Below, one piece after another: positions 6,634 to 13,088 of a stretch of 56,184 bases of DNA (position 1 is its first letter; every line of letters begins with the position of its first letter). The DNA lies in the IMG/VR virus record IMGVR_UViG_3300042566_000389, positions 1-56,184 of that record, one strand, 5' to 3'. Both the position numbers and the translations under genes were made by a program. The notes under the pieces were generated by a model, which did not search any database, was not told where the DNA came from, and worked only from the letters and a program-made list of their open reading frames with translations. Source of the DNA: a virus.

Positions 6634-8103
6634 TTAAGCTGCAATGCGTTGTGACTGCTCATCATCTGAGCTGTCGTTGAGAGACAAATAGCTGCGCAGA
6701 TATTTAGTATCTGCCCTGTTATCTGTGGACAAAATGAATTGCTTGAACCCAAGCGAGTTGAAGTCCCGCATGGATACGACACCTGGTGTGCAGAACTCGC
6801 AGACCGCATTGACAAACTCAAGCGCAGCCATGATTGACTCGTACCGTAGAGAGCCGCGGAAGATACGGAACTCCACTGTCTTGTCACCGCTTACGTTGAG
6901 CGCTTCGTAGCGATCGCCAGTTGCCTTGCCATGTGGCGTGAACTTCGCCATCTCTGGCTTGAACCTTGAATAGCCAGACTGATAACGACGTGCAATCTTC
7001 TTGATCAAAGACTCATTGCGAACGTCGTTGAGGAACGACTGCATCCGGTAGATCTGTGCTTGTGACAGATACTCCCGACCGACGTGGACGTGAAACCCGC
7101 AGCTGCCACCCTCGTGGGATCGCATGCCTTTCTTCACGTCCTTGTTATTCAGAAACGCTGCGAACTTCTCAGCGTGTACATCCAGGCCAGCTGGCTGAGT
7201 GATGATCTCGAAACCGCCCGATCCAATCGAACCGTCGCGTTCGAAGAAGCAGTACTCACCGACTTGACCTGACGGATTGAGTACGTCATGCACCCGGCCA
7301 GCACCGTTCGATGCGCTGCCAGTCGTGACCTGAACCTCCAGCTCGCAACCGAACGCACGACGATTGGACTTGAACCAGGTTGACTCGATCAGCTTGAAAC
7401 CCTTGCGCTTGCTACTGTGGTAGTCAGCGATCAGATTTCTGTATGGCGACCAGTCGTTGTGGTGCCAGAGCTGACGTGCTTCATTGAATGTGAAGTGAGG
7501 ATGACGACGATCGACGGTAACCGTTTCGCCATATTGATTGAATGCAGATACAACAAACTCTGGAAGTACAAAGTTGTTGTTGTATGAGCTGACGACGCGC
7601 GTGCCGTCATTCAGCAGTGTTGTTGCGCATGTCTGGCAAACGCCCTCGTTGTGACCAAACCCTTCAGCTGAACCACTCAGAAGAATCACGTCGCTAGTGA
7701 AGTGACCGCAGCTGGCGCGAGTTACACCTGCGCGGCTTGCTATACCGATGACGAACGATCCGTCACCAGCCTCTTCGAATTCAACGAGGCTCTGTTGAAA
7801 GAAAGTCGAGACGTTCCGGCTTTCTTCGATGCGCATGAACTGAAGCACCAGCTTCAAGCGACGTGCACCCAGGGGAGCGCTCTTGCTTGCGAGTGATGCA
7901 ACCGCCAGCATCTCATCGACGAAGCTGTTATCGACCGTGATCATTAGCTTCTTGATCAACAACAGCCAGCGATTGGTATGAATCCGAGCTGACGATGCGC
8001 GTGACATCGACTTGATGATGCGCTTGGTTAAGAGGTTGAGGAACGTGGTGCGTTCCAGCTTGCCTGCGATGAGGCGTGAACGTGCATAGCGATACATATC
8101 CAT
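6634..8103 (-). CDS. Amidoligase (carboxylate-amine ligase fold) with zinc-binding N-terminus
   Basis: This 489-residue protein belongs to the 'putative amidoligase' family, relatives of gamma-glutamylcysteine and glutamine synthetases that form amide bonds using ATP. Family motifs are visible in order: FGCELEV (251-257), RDGSI then GFEI with metal-binding Glu (289-300), CGFHVHVG (335-342) and N403 followed by TVEFRIFRG (409-417). Ahead of it lies a 230-residue extension with C132, H134, C156 and C159 spaced like a small zinc site. The substrate is unknown; the family is thought to modify peptides, proteins or wall components. It is paired with a class II glutaminase gene downstream. A hairpin and pyrimidine tract precede its GGAGT site, suggesting its expression is set by attenuation. 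Confidence 0.83.
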   Translation of the reverse strand: MDMYRYARSRLIAGKLERTTFLNLLTKRIIKSMSRASSARIHTNRWLLLIKKLMITVDNSFVDEMLAVASLASKSAPLGARRLKLVLQFMRIEESRNVSTFFQQSLVEFEEAGDGSFVIGIASRAGVTRASCGHFTSDVILLSGSAEGFGHNEGVCQTCATTLLNDGTRVVSSYNNNFVLPEFVVSAFNQYGETVTVDRRHPHFTFNEARQLWHHNDWSPYRNLIADYHSSKRKGFKLIESTWFKSNRRAFGCELEVQVTTGSASNGAGRVHDVLNPSGQVGEYCFFERDGSIGSGGFEIITQPAGLDVHAEKFAAFLNNKDVKKGMRSHEGGSCGFHVHVGREYLSQAQIYRMQSFLNDVRNESLIKKIARRYQSGYSRFKPEMAKFTPHGKATGDRYEALNVSGDKTVEFRIFRGSLRYESIMAALEFVNAVCEFCTPGVVSMRDFNSLGFKQFILSTDNRADTKYLRSYLSLNDSSDDEQSQRIAA

Positions 8104-8142
8104 GATTGAAACTCCTAAGTGTGGGAAAGAAAGAGGAGGCGA

Positions 8143-8171
8143 CTGCCGCCCCCGTAGGGATTAGGCGGTAG
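8143..8171 (-). promoter_or_regulatory. Intercistronic hairpin upstream of the amidoligase
   Basis: CTGCCGCC (8143-8150) pairs with GGCGGTAG (8164-8171), eight pairs including one G-U, loop 13 bases. Read on the minus strand it is followed by TCGCCTCCTCTTTCTTTCCC, then GGAGT and the amidoligase start. It overlaps the stop codon of the upstream gene. It is one of four similar elements in this operon and could be a leaky terminator or processing site. Confidence 0.6.
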
Positions 8172-8499
8172 GCGCCGGTGTTAATTTGGTATCGGGAAGT
8201 GGGAGGATGCGAGCTTTGCCAACTGATCCCGATCTAGCGGACTTCTTAAAAGCATCGAGCAACGTGAAGTTCATCTGCGCAGATATGTTTGCCCAGAAGT
8301 TTTCAAAGTCTTCATTGTCATCTCGGCAGAAGACTGCATCTCCTCCTCTGTTGTAAATGTCGTTGAATACTTCGTCGTCATCATCGATGTCGTAGCTGTA
8401 CCCGTTGTCATTCAGCAGGTCACGCAGCAAAGCGCCATCTGCTGTGAACGGTTCGTCAAATGCACGTTCGATTCTTTGCAATACATTTGAGTCACTCAT
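8161..8499 (-). CDS. Acidic hypothetical protein
   Basis: Not recognised; 112 residues. The centre is strongly acidic (SYDIDDDDEVFNDIYNRGG, then FCRDDNEDFENFW) and the C-terminus is basic then Pro/Thr-rich (LPLPDTKLTPAPTA). No membrane segment. It is directly upstream of the amidoligase on the same strand. Its carboxylate-rich surface makes it one conceivable substrate or DNA mimic, but nothing in the sequence proves either. Its start overlaps the stop of the preceding gene by four bases. Confidence 0.6.
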   Translation of the reverse strand: MSDSNVLQRIERAFDEPFTADGALLRDLLNDNGYSYDIDDDDEVFNDIYNRGGDAVFCRDDNEDFENFWANISAQMNFTLLDAFKKSARSGSVGKARILPLPDTKLTPAPTA

Positions 8500-8831
8500 T
8501 TGTTTAACTCCTCAAGAACCTGGTCAGTCTTCTTGTCGAGCGTCTTGCCCCACTCGAGAATCTCTTTGACTGTTTTCTCAGGCATGTTGTAGGCATCAGC
8601 CATCGTGCTCAGACCCAGGTCAGTCATCTGTGCCAGCTGCCCGAGCACACCGTGTATCGCTGCATCAGGTGCTTCACGGTTAGCGATGATTGAGATGAGA
8701 CGACCGAGGTGAAAGGACATATGCACGAACGAAACAGCCCGTGCGTACGGCTCTCCTTGGATAGCCTTGATACTGTCTATCGTTTCCTGGATAGATGTTT
8801 GCAAATCAGAAATAAGTTTGTCTTTACTCAT
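8496..8831 (-). CDS. Helical hypothetical protein
   Basis: This protein has 111 residues. The second ATG, at 8831, is chosen because GGAGTTCAAC stands right before it. The protein is predicted to be all helical (DLQTSIQETIDSIKAIQG, MPEKTVKEILEWGKTLDKK) with a hydrophobic middle that is not long enough for a clear membrane span (HMSFHLGRLISIIANRE). Not recognised. A hairpin with pyrimidine tract lies in its leader, inside the 3' end of the previous gene. Confidence 0.6.
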   Translation of the reverse strand: MSKDKLISDLQTSIQETIDSIKAIQGEPYARAVSFVHMSFHLGRLISIIANREAPDAAIHGVLGQLAQMTDLGLSTMADAYNMPEKTVKEILEWGKTLDKKTDQVLEELNK

Positions 8832-8846
8832 GTTGAACTCCAAAGA

Positions 8847-9041
8847 TTAAGAAGAATGAAGAGGCGACTCATCCCCTTCACGGAGTGAGGGGTGAGTTGC
8901 CGGGGTGTCGAGGGTTAACTGCCATTGGTAATGGGGGAAGTTGCCAACGTTGCTGCCGTTGCAAAGGCCGGTGATGACGTTGCCGATTGCATCATCCAGC
9001 TGCCAAAGCTCATCGACTTCGATGTTGATGGTGAGTTTCAT
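8847..9041 (-). CDS. Small hypothetical protein
   Basis: Sixty-four residues from ATG 9041, which follows GAGGGG at a normal distance; a GTG nine bases earlier overlaps that site and is less likely. It has a beta-rich N-terminus (KLTINIEVDELWQLDDAI) and a hydrophilic tail. The tail codons also form the hairpin at 8867-8897, so the 3' end serves as both coding and RNA structure. Not recognised. Confidence 0.55.
   Translation of the reverse strand: MKLTINIEVDELWQLDDAIGNVITGLCNGSNVGNFPHYQWQLTLDTPATHPSLREGDESPLHSS
8867..8897 (-). promoter_or_regulatory. Hairpin within the 3' end of a gene
   Basis: ACTCATCCC (8867-8875) pairs with GGGTGAGT plus flank (8889-8897), nine pairs with one G-U, loop 13 bases. 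On the minus strand it is followed by CGCCTCTTCATTCTTCTT, then GGAGTT and the start at 8831. It belongs to the same class as those at 8143, 11242 and 11466. Confidence 0.6.
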
Positions 9042-9328
9042 GTCTGACACCCCTCATAGACAGCTACGTTGCGAACAATCTGAACGCGGCTGGAAAGGTG
9101 AGGCATAGGCTGAGCTACGCCCGTTGCGAGATCGACCAGAAAGAATGGGCGCTCATCGTCATACAAACCATGCAACAGGCCAGGTCGGCCAGCTCGTTTG
9201 CCCTTCTCGTTGAATACAGAAACGAGATACAGCGCAGGCAACAACTCGCCGCATGAATCCGTAATGCGAACCACATCTCCAGCTTGTGCGTGGCAAAGCT
9301 TCGGTAATGCTGTGTTGATAACGATCAT
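9038..9328 (-). CDS. Hypothetical protein of the leftward operon
   Basis: Not recognised; 96 residues with alternating hydrophobic and polar residues typical of small beta-barrel folds (AGDVVRITDSCGELLPALYLVSVFN, split by glycines). It has three Cys. Both ends overlap neighbours by four bases, so it is part of a coupled string. No motif suggests a function. Confidence 0.6.
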   Translation of the reverse strand: MIVINTALPKLCHAQAGDVVRITDSCGELLPALYLVSVFNEKGKRAGRPGLLHGLYDDERPFFLVDLATGVAQPMPHLSSRVQIVRNVAVYEGCQT

Positions 9329-9489
9329 GTTGATTTCTCCTCGACAAAGACAACCTCAGCAAAGAGATCGTCGTAAGGCACGTTCTGATATGCCTTGGTT
9401 AACGCCTTGCGACCAGCATCAGCCTGGTCTTCGGCTTCGATGTCCATGTACACGGACGCTTCGTAGTGAACTTGCACGTTGAACTTCAT
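9325..9489 (-). CDS. 54-residue hypothetical protein
   Basis: The start at ATG 9489 is decided by AGGAGG five bases upstream, trimming a longer reading frame by ten codons. The product MKFNVQVHYEASVYMDIEA... has the look of a compact alpha/beta domain: a beta-hairpin, then a helix with DQADAGRKALTKA. Many phages carry similar small proteins of unknown role. Confidence 0.6.
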   Translation of the reverse strand: MKFNVQVHYEASVYMDIEAEDQADAGRKALTKAYQNVPYDDLFAEVVFVEEKST

Positions 9490-9689
9490 TCCATCCTCCT
9501 GTTGAAATACTTGGAGCACTCGACTGCTACGTTGTCGGTCATCTCAACCGTTCGGTAATACAGCCAGTCAGGCCCGTCGTTAAACGCTTCGTTGGCACGA
9601 CAGAACTCAGTTGCTCTTTGTTCTGTGGTGAATACTGCGATGTGCATGTCGCCATCCATGCCATCGTTAACGCATACGTACAGCTTCAT
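9486..9689 (-). CDS. 67-residue hypothetical protein
   Basis: Not recognised as to function. The pattern KLYVCVNDGMDGDMHIAVFTTEQRA followed by AFNDGPDWLYYRTVEM resembles small phage proteins with one beta-hairpin and one helix. It overlaps both neighbours by four bases, in the ATGA style. Acidic overall. Confidence 0.6.
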   Translation of the reverse strand: MKLYVCVNDGMDGDMHIAVFTTEQRATEFCRANEAFNDGPDWLYYRTVEMTDNVAVECSKYFNRRME

Positions 9690-10036
9690 TCCTCCACCTC
9701 CAATGGCCAGGCACGATCGCCATAACGATGCAGCCCAGAAGCCAACGCTGCTACATCAGCTGCTTCCATAGATTCGTAGAGGTACCCGTAGTGATGACCA
9801 GGAATCGTGCAATACCGATTGATCCAGTACGTCTTCTTGACTGGAGCCATGACGAATCTGTTTTTCATATCGTCGAGCGTTCGTACAGCGGGGAACTGAT
9901 CGTTCAATTGGTACATAACAGTCTTGGTTTGCTCATCAAACGCAATGACGCGTCCGATGGAACGTGCACCTGAGATAGTTGGATTGAACGAAATTTGTGC
10001 GCCAGCTAAAGCGGCTGTGAGATTGAAAGGTTTCAT
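9686..10036 (-). CDS. Hypothetical protein
   Basis: This protein has 116 residues. An N-terminal beta-rich half (ISGARSIGRVIAFDEQTKT, then a YQL strand) is followed by a segment rich in Tyr and His (CTIPGHHYGYLYESMEAADV). Not recognised. AAGGAGT precedes the ATG. It lies four bases after the upstream gene's stop. Confidence 0.6.
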   Translation of the reverse strand: MKPFNLTAALAGAQISFNPTISGARSIGRVIAFDEQTKTVMYQLNDQFPAVRTLDDMKNRFVMAPVKKTYWINRYCTIPGHHYGYLYESMEAADVAALASGLHRYGDRAWPLEVEE

Positions 10037-10039
10037 GTG

Positions 10040-10354
10040 TTACTCCTTGAGGTCAGGGAAAGGGATCTTGGTTAACTCACCGATTTGCACCGGCTTCTTG
10101 CGGGTACTGCGTTCGATCTCGATCATGCGTTGGATCGAATGAGGGCGACCTGTCTCGGCGTTGATGTACCAAGGCGTGCCGCCTCCGCCACCTCCAGATG
10201 TGCCGCCGCCACCTCCAGCTCTGACCCGAACAACGTCTCGGCTGAGGATCTGCTGAAGAACTGTCATTTGCCGCCTCAGTTCTGATGGAGCAGTTGCAAC
10301 TGGTTCGTCGTTGTTTTGAAAGCTGTCTGTGATGGGGTTGTAATAAAGCGGCAT
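10040..10354 (-). CDS. Hypothetical protein with glycine-rich hinge
   Basis: This protein of 104 residues starts at ATG 10354, set by AAGGAGG just upstream. A helical N-terminal part (APSELRRQMTVLQQILSRD) and a basic C-terminal part (HSIQRMIEIERSTRKKPVQ) are joined by an exposed linker of eleven glycines broken by TS. The linker would be flexible. Function unknown. It is one of several odd small proteins co-transcribed with the amidoligase. Confidence 0.6.
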   Translation of the reverse strand: MPLYYNPITDSFQNNDEPVATAPSELRRQMTVLQQILSRDVVRVRAGGGGGTSGGGGGGTPWYINAETGRPHSIQRMIEIERSTRKKPVQIGELTKIPFPDLKE

Positions 10355-10459
10355 GCTTCCTCCTTGCACGGAAAGATCCAGCGATACGGCAGCGCTGGTA
10401 TTGAGAGTGAATCGCAAGTGCGGAGCGCTGAAAAGAACTCAACACTCCGCACCTGCGTG

Positions 10460-10651
10460 TTAGACGAACAGAGAGAAAGACAAAAACAAAACTACGATTG
10501 ACGCCAGACCGAGCAGTCCACCCAAGACAACCTTGACTGGGTGAATACGCTCAGGTTCGTAAGGCACATAGCCTCGATCGAACTCACGGATGGAGCGACC
10601 TGCGAAGTTGGGTGAAGAAAGATCAGGGTGATGTTTAGGCCAGTTGCTCAT
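10460..10651 (-). CDS. Small C-tail-anchored membrane protein
   Basis: Sixty-three residues with a polar N-terminal 38 residues and one hydrophobic span at the very end (VVLGGLLGLASIVVLFLSFSLFV), so it should sit in the inner membrane with its N-terminus in the cytoplasm. It is coupled by ATGA overlap to the 30-residue membrane peptide encoded just upstream. The two may work together. Not recognised. Confidence 0.6.
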   Translation of the reverse strand: MSNWPKHHPDLSSPNFAGRSIREFDRGYVPYEPERIHPVKVVLGGLLGLASIVVLFLSFSLFV

Positions 10652-10740
10652 GGTTGAACTCCAAAGTAAGCGAGAAGGGTTGCGACGGCGGCGAGCTTGA
10701 TGGTGAGAAGAACCAAGATCTCGGTGATTTCTGCGTTCAT
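10648..10740 (-). CDS. 30-residue membrane peptide
   Basis: A very short gene: ATG at 10740 preceded by GGAGTTAAT and ending in an ATGA overlap with the next start. The product has a short acidic head (MNAEITE) and one hydrophobic helix (ILVLLTIKLAAVATLLAYF). Translation is supported by the ribosome site and the coupling. Single-span peptides of this size in phages often act on host membrane proteins, but no target can be named. Confidence 0.55.
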   Translation of the reverse strand: MNAEITEILVLLTIKLAAVATLLAYFGVQP

Positions 10741-10852
10741 ATTAACTCCATTGGTTGATACTGCAACAGTACTGCTGATACTCGAAGGTGCAAAGAGCCG
10801 GAAACCCTTGGCGCAAAACACCTCCGATGTATCGAGAACACGTAGAGGAGAA

Positions 10853-11194
10853 CTACTGCTGCTTGTTAGAAGTGAAGTGAGCACGAAGAAGAGCGACAGC
10901 CTCGTGAACCTTAGCGTCATGTGTCTTGGCAAGTCCCAAGAGAGCCAAAGCTTCAAGCACCTTGGTTGACATCTCCAGTTCACCGCAAGTCATGCGTGTG
11001 AGTACGCGACCTCCAGTATTCTTGAGATGCTCTTTATCCCGCTTAGATGCAGGAGCGTTACGGATGATGCACGATGCTTCCCAGGACGTGGTTGGCATCT
11101 CGTTAATGGAGATGAGGCTGCGATCAATCAGAGCGTTGATGCGGTTGATCTGAGCTTGTGTAGCTGCGCGAACGGTGTTGTTTTCGATAGTCAT
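10853..11194 (-). CDS. Hypothetical helical protein
   Basis: This protein has 113 residues. The start at ATG 11194 follows GGAGTTCTTATC. It is helical and slightly basic, with NRINALIDRSLISINEM, KRDKEHLKNTGGRVLTRM and a C-terminal KVHEAVALLRAHFTSNK. Not recognised. A U-rich hairpin lies just upstream. The 112 bases between its stop and the next start hold no supported gene. Confidence 0.6.
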   Translation of the reverse strand: MTIENNTVRAATQAQINRINALIDRSLISINEMPTTSWEASCIIRNAPASKRDKEHLKNTGGRVLTRMTCGELEMSTKVLEALALLGLAKTHDAKVHEAVALLRAHFTSNKQQ

Positions 11195-11241
11195 GATAAG
11201 AACTCCAGGTAGTTGAGAGGTAAAAAGAAAGAAAGAAGCAA

Positions 11242-11272
11242 CTGCCCCCTTCAAAGCGAAGCGTGGGGGCAG
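11242..11272 (-). terminator. Hairpin with U-rich tail in the leftward operon
   Basis: CTGCCCCC (11242-11249) pairs with GGGGGCAG (11265-11272); the 15-base loop reads TTCAAAGCGAAGCGT on the plus strand. On the minus strand the stem is followed by TTGCTTCTTTCTTTCTTTTTA, which resembles a factor-independent terminator. Since genes continue beyond it, it may attenuate rather than stop transcription. Its loop is identical to that at 11475-11489. Confidence 0.65.
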
Positions 11273-11288
11273 GTGCTGGTGAGGAGAG

Positions 11289-11438
11289 TTACTGCTGTAG
11301 ATCGAAAAGAAACTGGTTGTAAGGCTCAGAGTCAACAGGAAGAACCGCGAAGTCATCAGACATGTGATTCATCTCCTCCAGTTCCTCTGCGTAACACCAA
11401 GTTCCATCAGCCCATACAAGAATGTCTTCGCTGTTCAT
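11289..11438 (-). CDS. 49-residue acidic protein, first gene of the leftward operon
   Basis: A short gene from ATG 11438 to a TAA at 11289-11291, with GGAGTTTGAT before the start. The product begins MNSEDILVWADGTWCYAEEL, is strongly acidic and has one Cys and two Trp. Small proteins with the DGTWC pattern occur in other phages, with no known role. It is bracketed by two hairpins that share a loop. Being first in the operon, it would be the most highly expressed if the hairpins attenuate. Confidence 0.6.
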   Translation of the reverse strand: MNSEDILVWADGTWCYAEELEEMNHMSDDFAVLPVDSEPYNQFLFDLQQ

Positions 11439-11465
11439 ATCAAACTCCTTTAGAAAATAGAGGCG

Positions 11466-11498
11466 ACCACCTCCTTCAAAGCGAAGCGTGGAGGTGGT
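11466..11498 (-). promoter_or_regulatory. Leader hairpin of the leftward operon
   Basis: ACCACCTCC (11466-11474) pairs perfectly with GGAGGTGGT (11490-11498). The 15-base loop, TTCAAAGCGAAGCGT, equals that of the hairpin at 11242, while the stems differ in sequence and keep pairing. On the minus strand CGCCTCTATTTTC follows, then the AAGGAGT site of the first gene 28 bases on. Confidence 0.65.
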
Positions 11499-11746
11499 TA
11501 GCCGGAGGGGAAATCTGGGAGGAGTCAGTGAAGGAAAAGGCTAGGAAAATCAGAGAGGTATGCAACGATTAACAGACGCGAGACCGAGATCTGGAGAAGC
11601 GACATCTCATCCCCCGAGTGACAATAAAGGGAAATGCGTCACATATCTGGTACAGAAAGCCCCGAAACCCGCATTAATGCTGGCTGAGCTACTGATTAGT
11701 AGCCAGTAAACGTATAGGAACAGCCCTGATCTCCGACATGGCACCC

Positions 11747-11945
11747 CGGTACGGGCCAATGAACGATCGGTACGGGGGTAGTGAGGCTCCAGCTGTATCA
11801 CCTACACACGCACGTGACTCATCTTTCACAGACCTGTACACAAATCACGCTTTTCTGTACACATCACCCGGGACATGTACAAAAAACGCTGTTTTATCGA
11901 CACGTCGTGTAACTTATAAGTTACCGTAATGCCTGTTTGTGTACC
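11747..11945. promoter_or_regulatory. Helically phased GTAC-site array
   Basis: CGGTACGGG occurs at 11747-11755 and 11768-11776 (21 bp apart). TGTACA occurs at 11835, 11856 and 11876 (21 and 20 bp apart). TGTACC is at 11940. The GTAC cores are spaced 21, 66, 21, 20 and 64 bp, close to whole helical turns, so they lie on roughly one face of the DNA. No gene overlaps them. This looks like a multi-site binding region controlling the leftward operon. Confidence 0.5.
11900..11922. promoter_or_regulatory. Two adjacent palindromes
   Basis: ACACG-T-CGTGT (11900-11910) is followed directly by the perfect 12-bp palindrome AACTTATAAGTT (11911-11922). Both are in the gene-free region between the leftward operon and the tRNA and are plausible operator sites for dimeric regulators. 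Confidence 0.45.
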
Positions 11946-11970
11946 TTATATGTTGCATTTCACCAGATAT

Positions 11971-12018
11971 GGCAGCGGAAAGAGAGCAATCGAGTATCGC
12001 GACTGCACTCTCGCTGCC
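11971..12018 (+). promoter_or_regulatory. Long imperfect hairpin, possible terminator
   Basis: GGCAGC (11971-11976) and GAGAG (11982-11986) pair with GCTGCC (12013-12018) and CTCTC (12008-12012), leaving a one-sided bulge and a 21-base loop. GTTTT follows. It could end a plus-strand transcript or be part of a structured RNA. The T-run is short. Confidence 0.35.
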
Positions 12019-12149
12019 GTTTTCCCTTCGGGAGTTGGACTTTGACAGGAAGGTCACCCCCGTCTGGGGCGCAGGAGCGTGATACCGGGGGTATTAACGG
12101 TACCTACGCTGTATTATTCAAACGATATGTGCTATTATTCAGCTAATCT

Positions 12150-12165
12150 TGCACAATACTGTGCA
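12150..12165. promoter_or_regulatory. Inverted repeat TGCACA-ATAC-TGTGCA
   Basis: A perfect 6-bp inverted repeat with a 4-bp spacer upstream of the tRNA. It contains TGTGCA half-sites like those near the repressor, the ERF operon and the primase operon, so it may be an extra operator of the phage repressor. Confidence 0.4.
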
Positions 12166-12256
12166 TATCTAGCATCGAATAGAACCCCTCACGCCTCTTT
12201 ACTGTGATACGCGCCCATGATCGGGACGGAAACGCGCACCCCGAGGGGTCTTTTAT

Positions 12257-12331
12257 TGCGGAGTGGCGCAGCAGCAGCGCACCGGACTCATAATCCGGGG
12301 GTCGGAGGTGCAATTCCTTCCTCCGCAACCA
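12257..12331 (+). tRNA. tRNA with anticodon CAU (Met or Ile2 type)
   Basis: All four arms fold. The acceptor stem is TGCGGAG/CTCCGCA (12257-12263, 12321-12327). The D stem is GCGC/GCGC. The anticodon stem is CCGGA/TCCGG with loop CTCATAA, CAT at 12289-12291. The T stem is GGAGG/CCTTC. A discriminator A and an encoded CCA follow. The first pair is T-A, and the anticodon stem lacks the three G-C pairs of initiators, so it should be an elongator, read either as Met or, if C34 is modified to lysidine, as Ile for AUA. The D loop (AGCAGCA) lacks the GG pair and the T loop is TGCAATT with G at position 55, so the usual elbow contact is missing. Confidence 0.88.
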
Positions 12332-12374
12332 GGAAACACGGCTCCAGCCTCTGCGTTTTGTACGCTGGAGTTCT

Positions 12375-13088
12375 CTATGCAGTTTCCAGCAGGCGCTCCA
12401 AAGCCTGTTTTACCTGAGTGACACCGCCAGATACCGGCGTGTAGGGCACCTTCGAAGCTTTCAAGACCGCATCGTGCGCATGGGAGAGGAATCCCACCAT
12501 GCCGATCGCCGCGTCTGCATGCGCGAGCATGGACTTCAAGGTGTCGTTGGACTGATCCTTCGACCAGAACCGTATATCGAGCTTGTCTTCAAAGGCGGCT
12601 TCAATCGTTTTGGCTTGGGAGTTGAGCGTTCCAGCGACGATCACCCGCGGCAGTTTCACTCGACTGGGATGCGCCATCCGTCTGATGGCGGGAAGCGAAG
12701 AGATGGGGCTGTCGTTAAACAGGCTCACCAACTCCGGCTCTCTCATGGCGCTCCTGATGGCCTTAGCCAGGATCTTGCCGACAAACGCGGCAATGACATC
12801 CTCCAGGTCATCACGGGCTTTTTGTTCAGTGTGCTGAACCGCCTGCTGGAGTTTTTCTTCGCACGAATCTTTCTGCTGGTGTTCCATCTCTCGGATCCTG
12901 GCGGGTACACCGTCGGTGAACCAGGGTACCTGGGACAGGGCGGCGATAGTTCTGCGCCGGTCTTTCGGGATCGCCTGCTGAGCGTTGATCAGAGCTTCTC
13001 GAGTCGAGAACACTTGCTTGGCCATCATGGCGGTGGCGGCGTGGTTGATAAGAGCGTTTCGCTCTTCCTCTGTCCATCGAATACGCAT
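12375..13088 (-). CDS. Putative regulator: SANT/Myb-like N-terminus, DUF2325-like C-terminus
   Basis: A 237-residue protein alone on the minus strand between the tRNA and the packaging genes. The N-terminus RIRWTEEERNALINHA resembles the first helix of SANT/Myb-type modules. A Lys/Glu-rich helical middle follows. The last 90 residues alternate strands and helices (RVIVAGTLNSQ, then DAAIGMVGFLSHAHDAVLKAS and a PVSGGVTQVKQALERLL end) in a way that recalls DUF2325, a Rossmann-like domain of unknown function. Orientation against the late operon suggests independent expression, perhaps from the prophage. The family match is by eye and tentative. Confidence 0.5.
   Translation of the reverse strand: MRIRWTEEERNALINHAATAMMAKQVFSTREALINAQQAIPKDRRRTIAALSQVPWFTDGVPARIREMEHQQKDSCEEKLQQAVQHTEQKARDDLEDVIAAFVGKILAKAIRSAMREPELVSLFNDSPISSLPAIRRMAHPSRVKLPRVIVAGTLNSQAKTIEAAFEDKLDIRFWSKDQSNDTLKSMLAHADAAIGMVGFLSHAHDAVLKASKVPYTPVSGGVTQVKQALERLLETA

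Noticed and set aside
11213-11572. 119-codon plus-strand frame over the leader hairpins
   Set aside because: It is antisense to the 49-residue gene and the hairpins, has no ribosome site, and its composition (Lys/Glu/Arg from hairpin sequence) is not protein-like.
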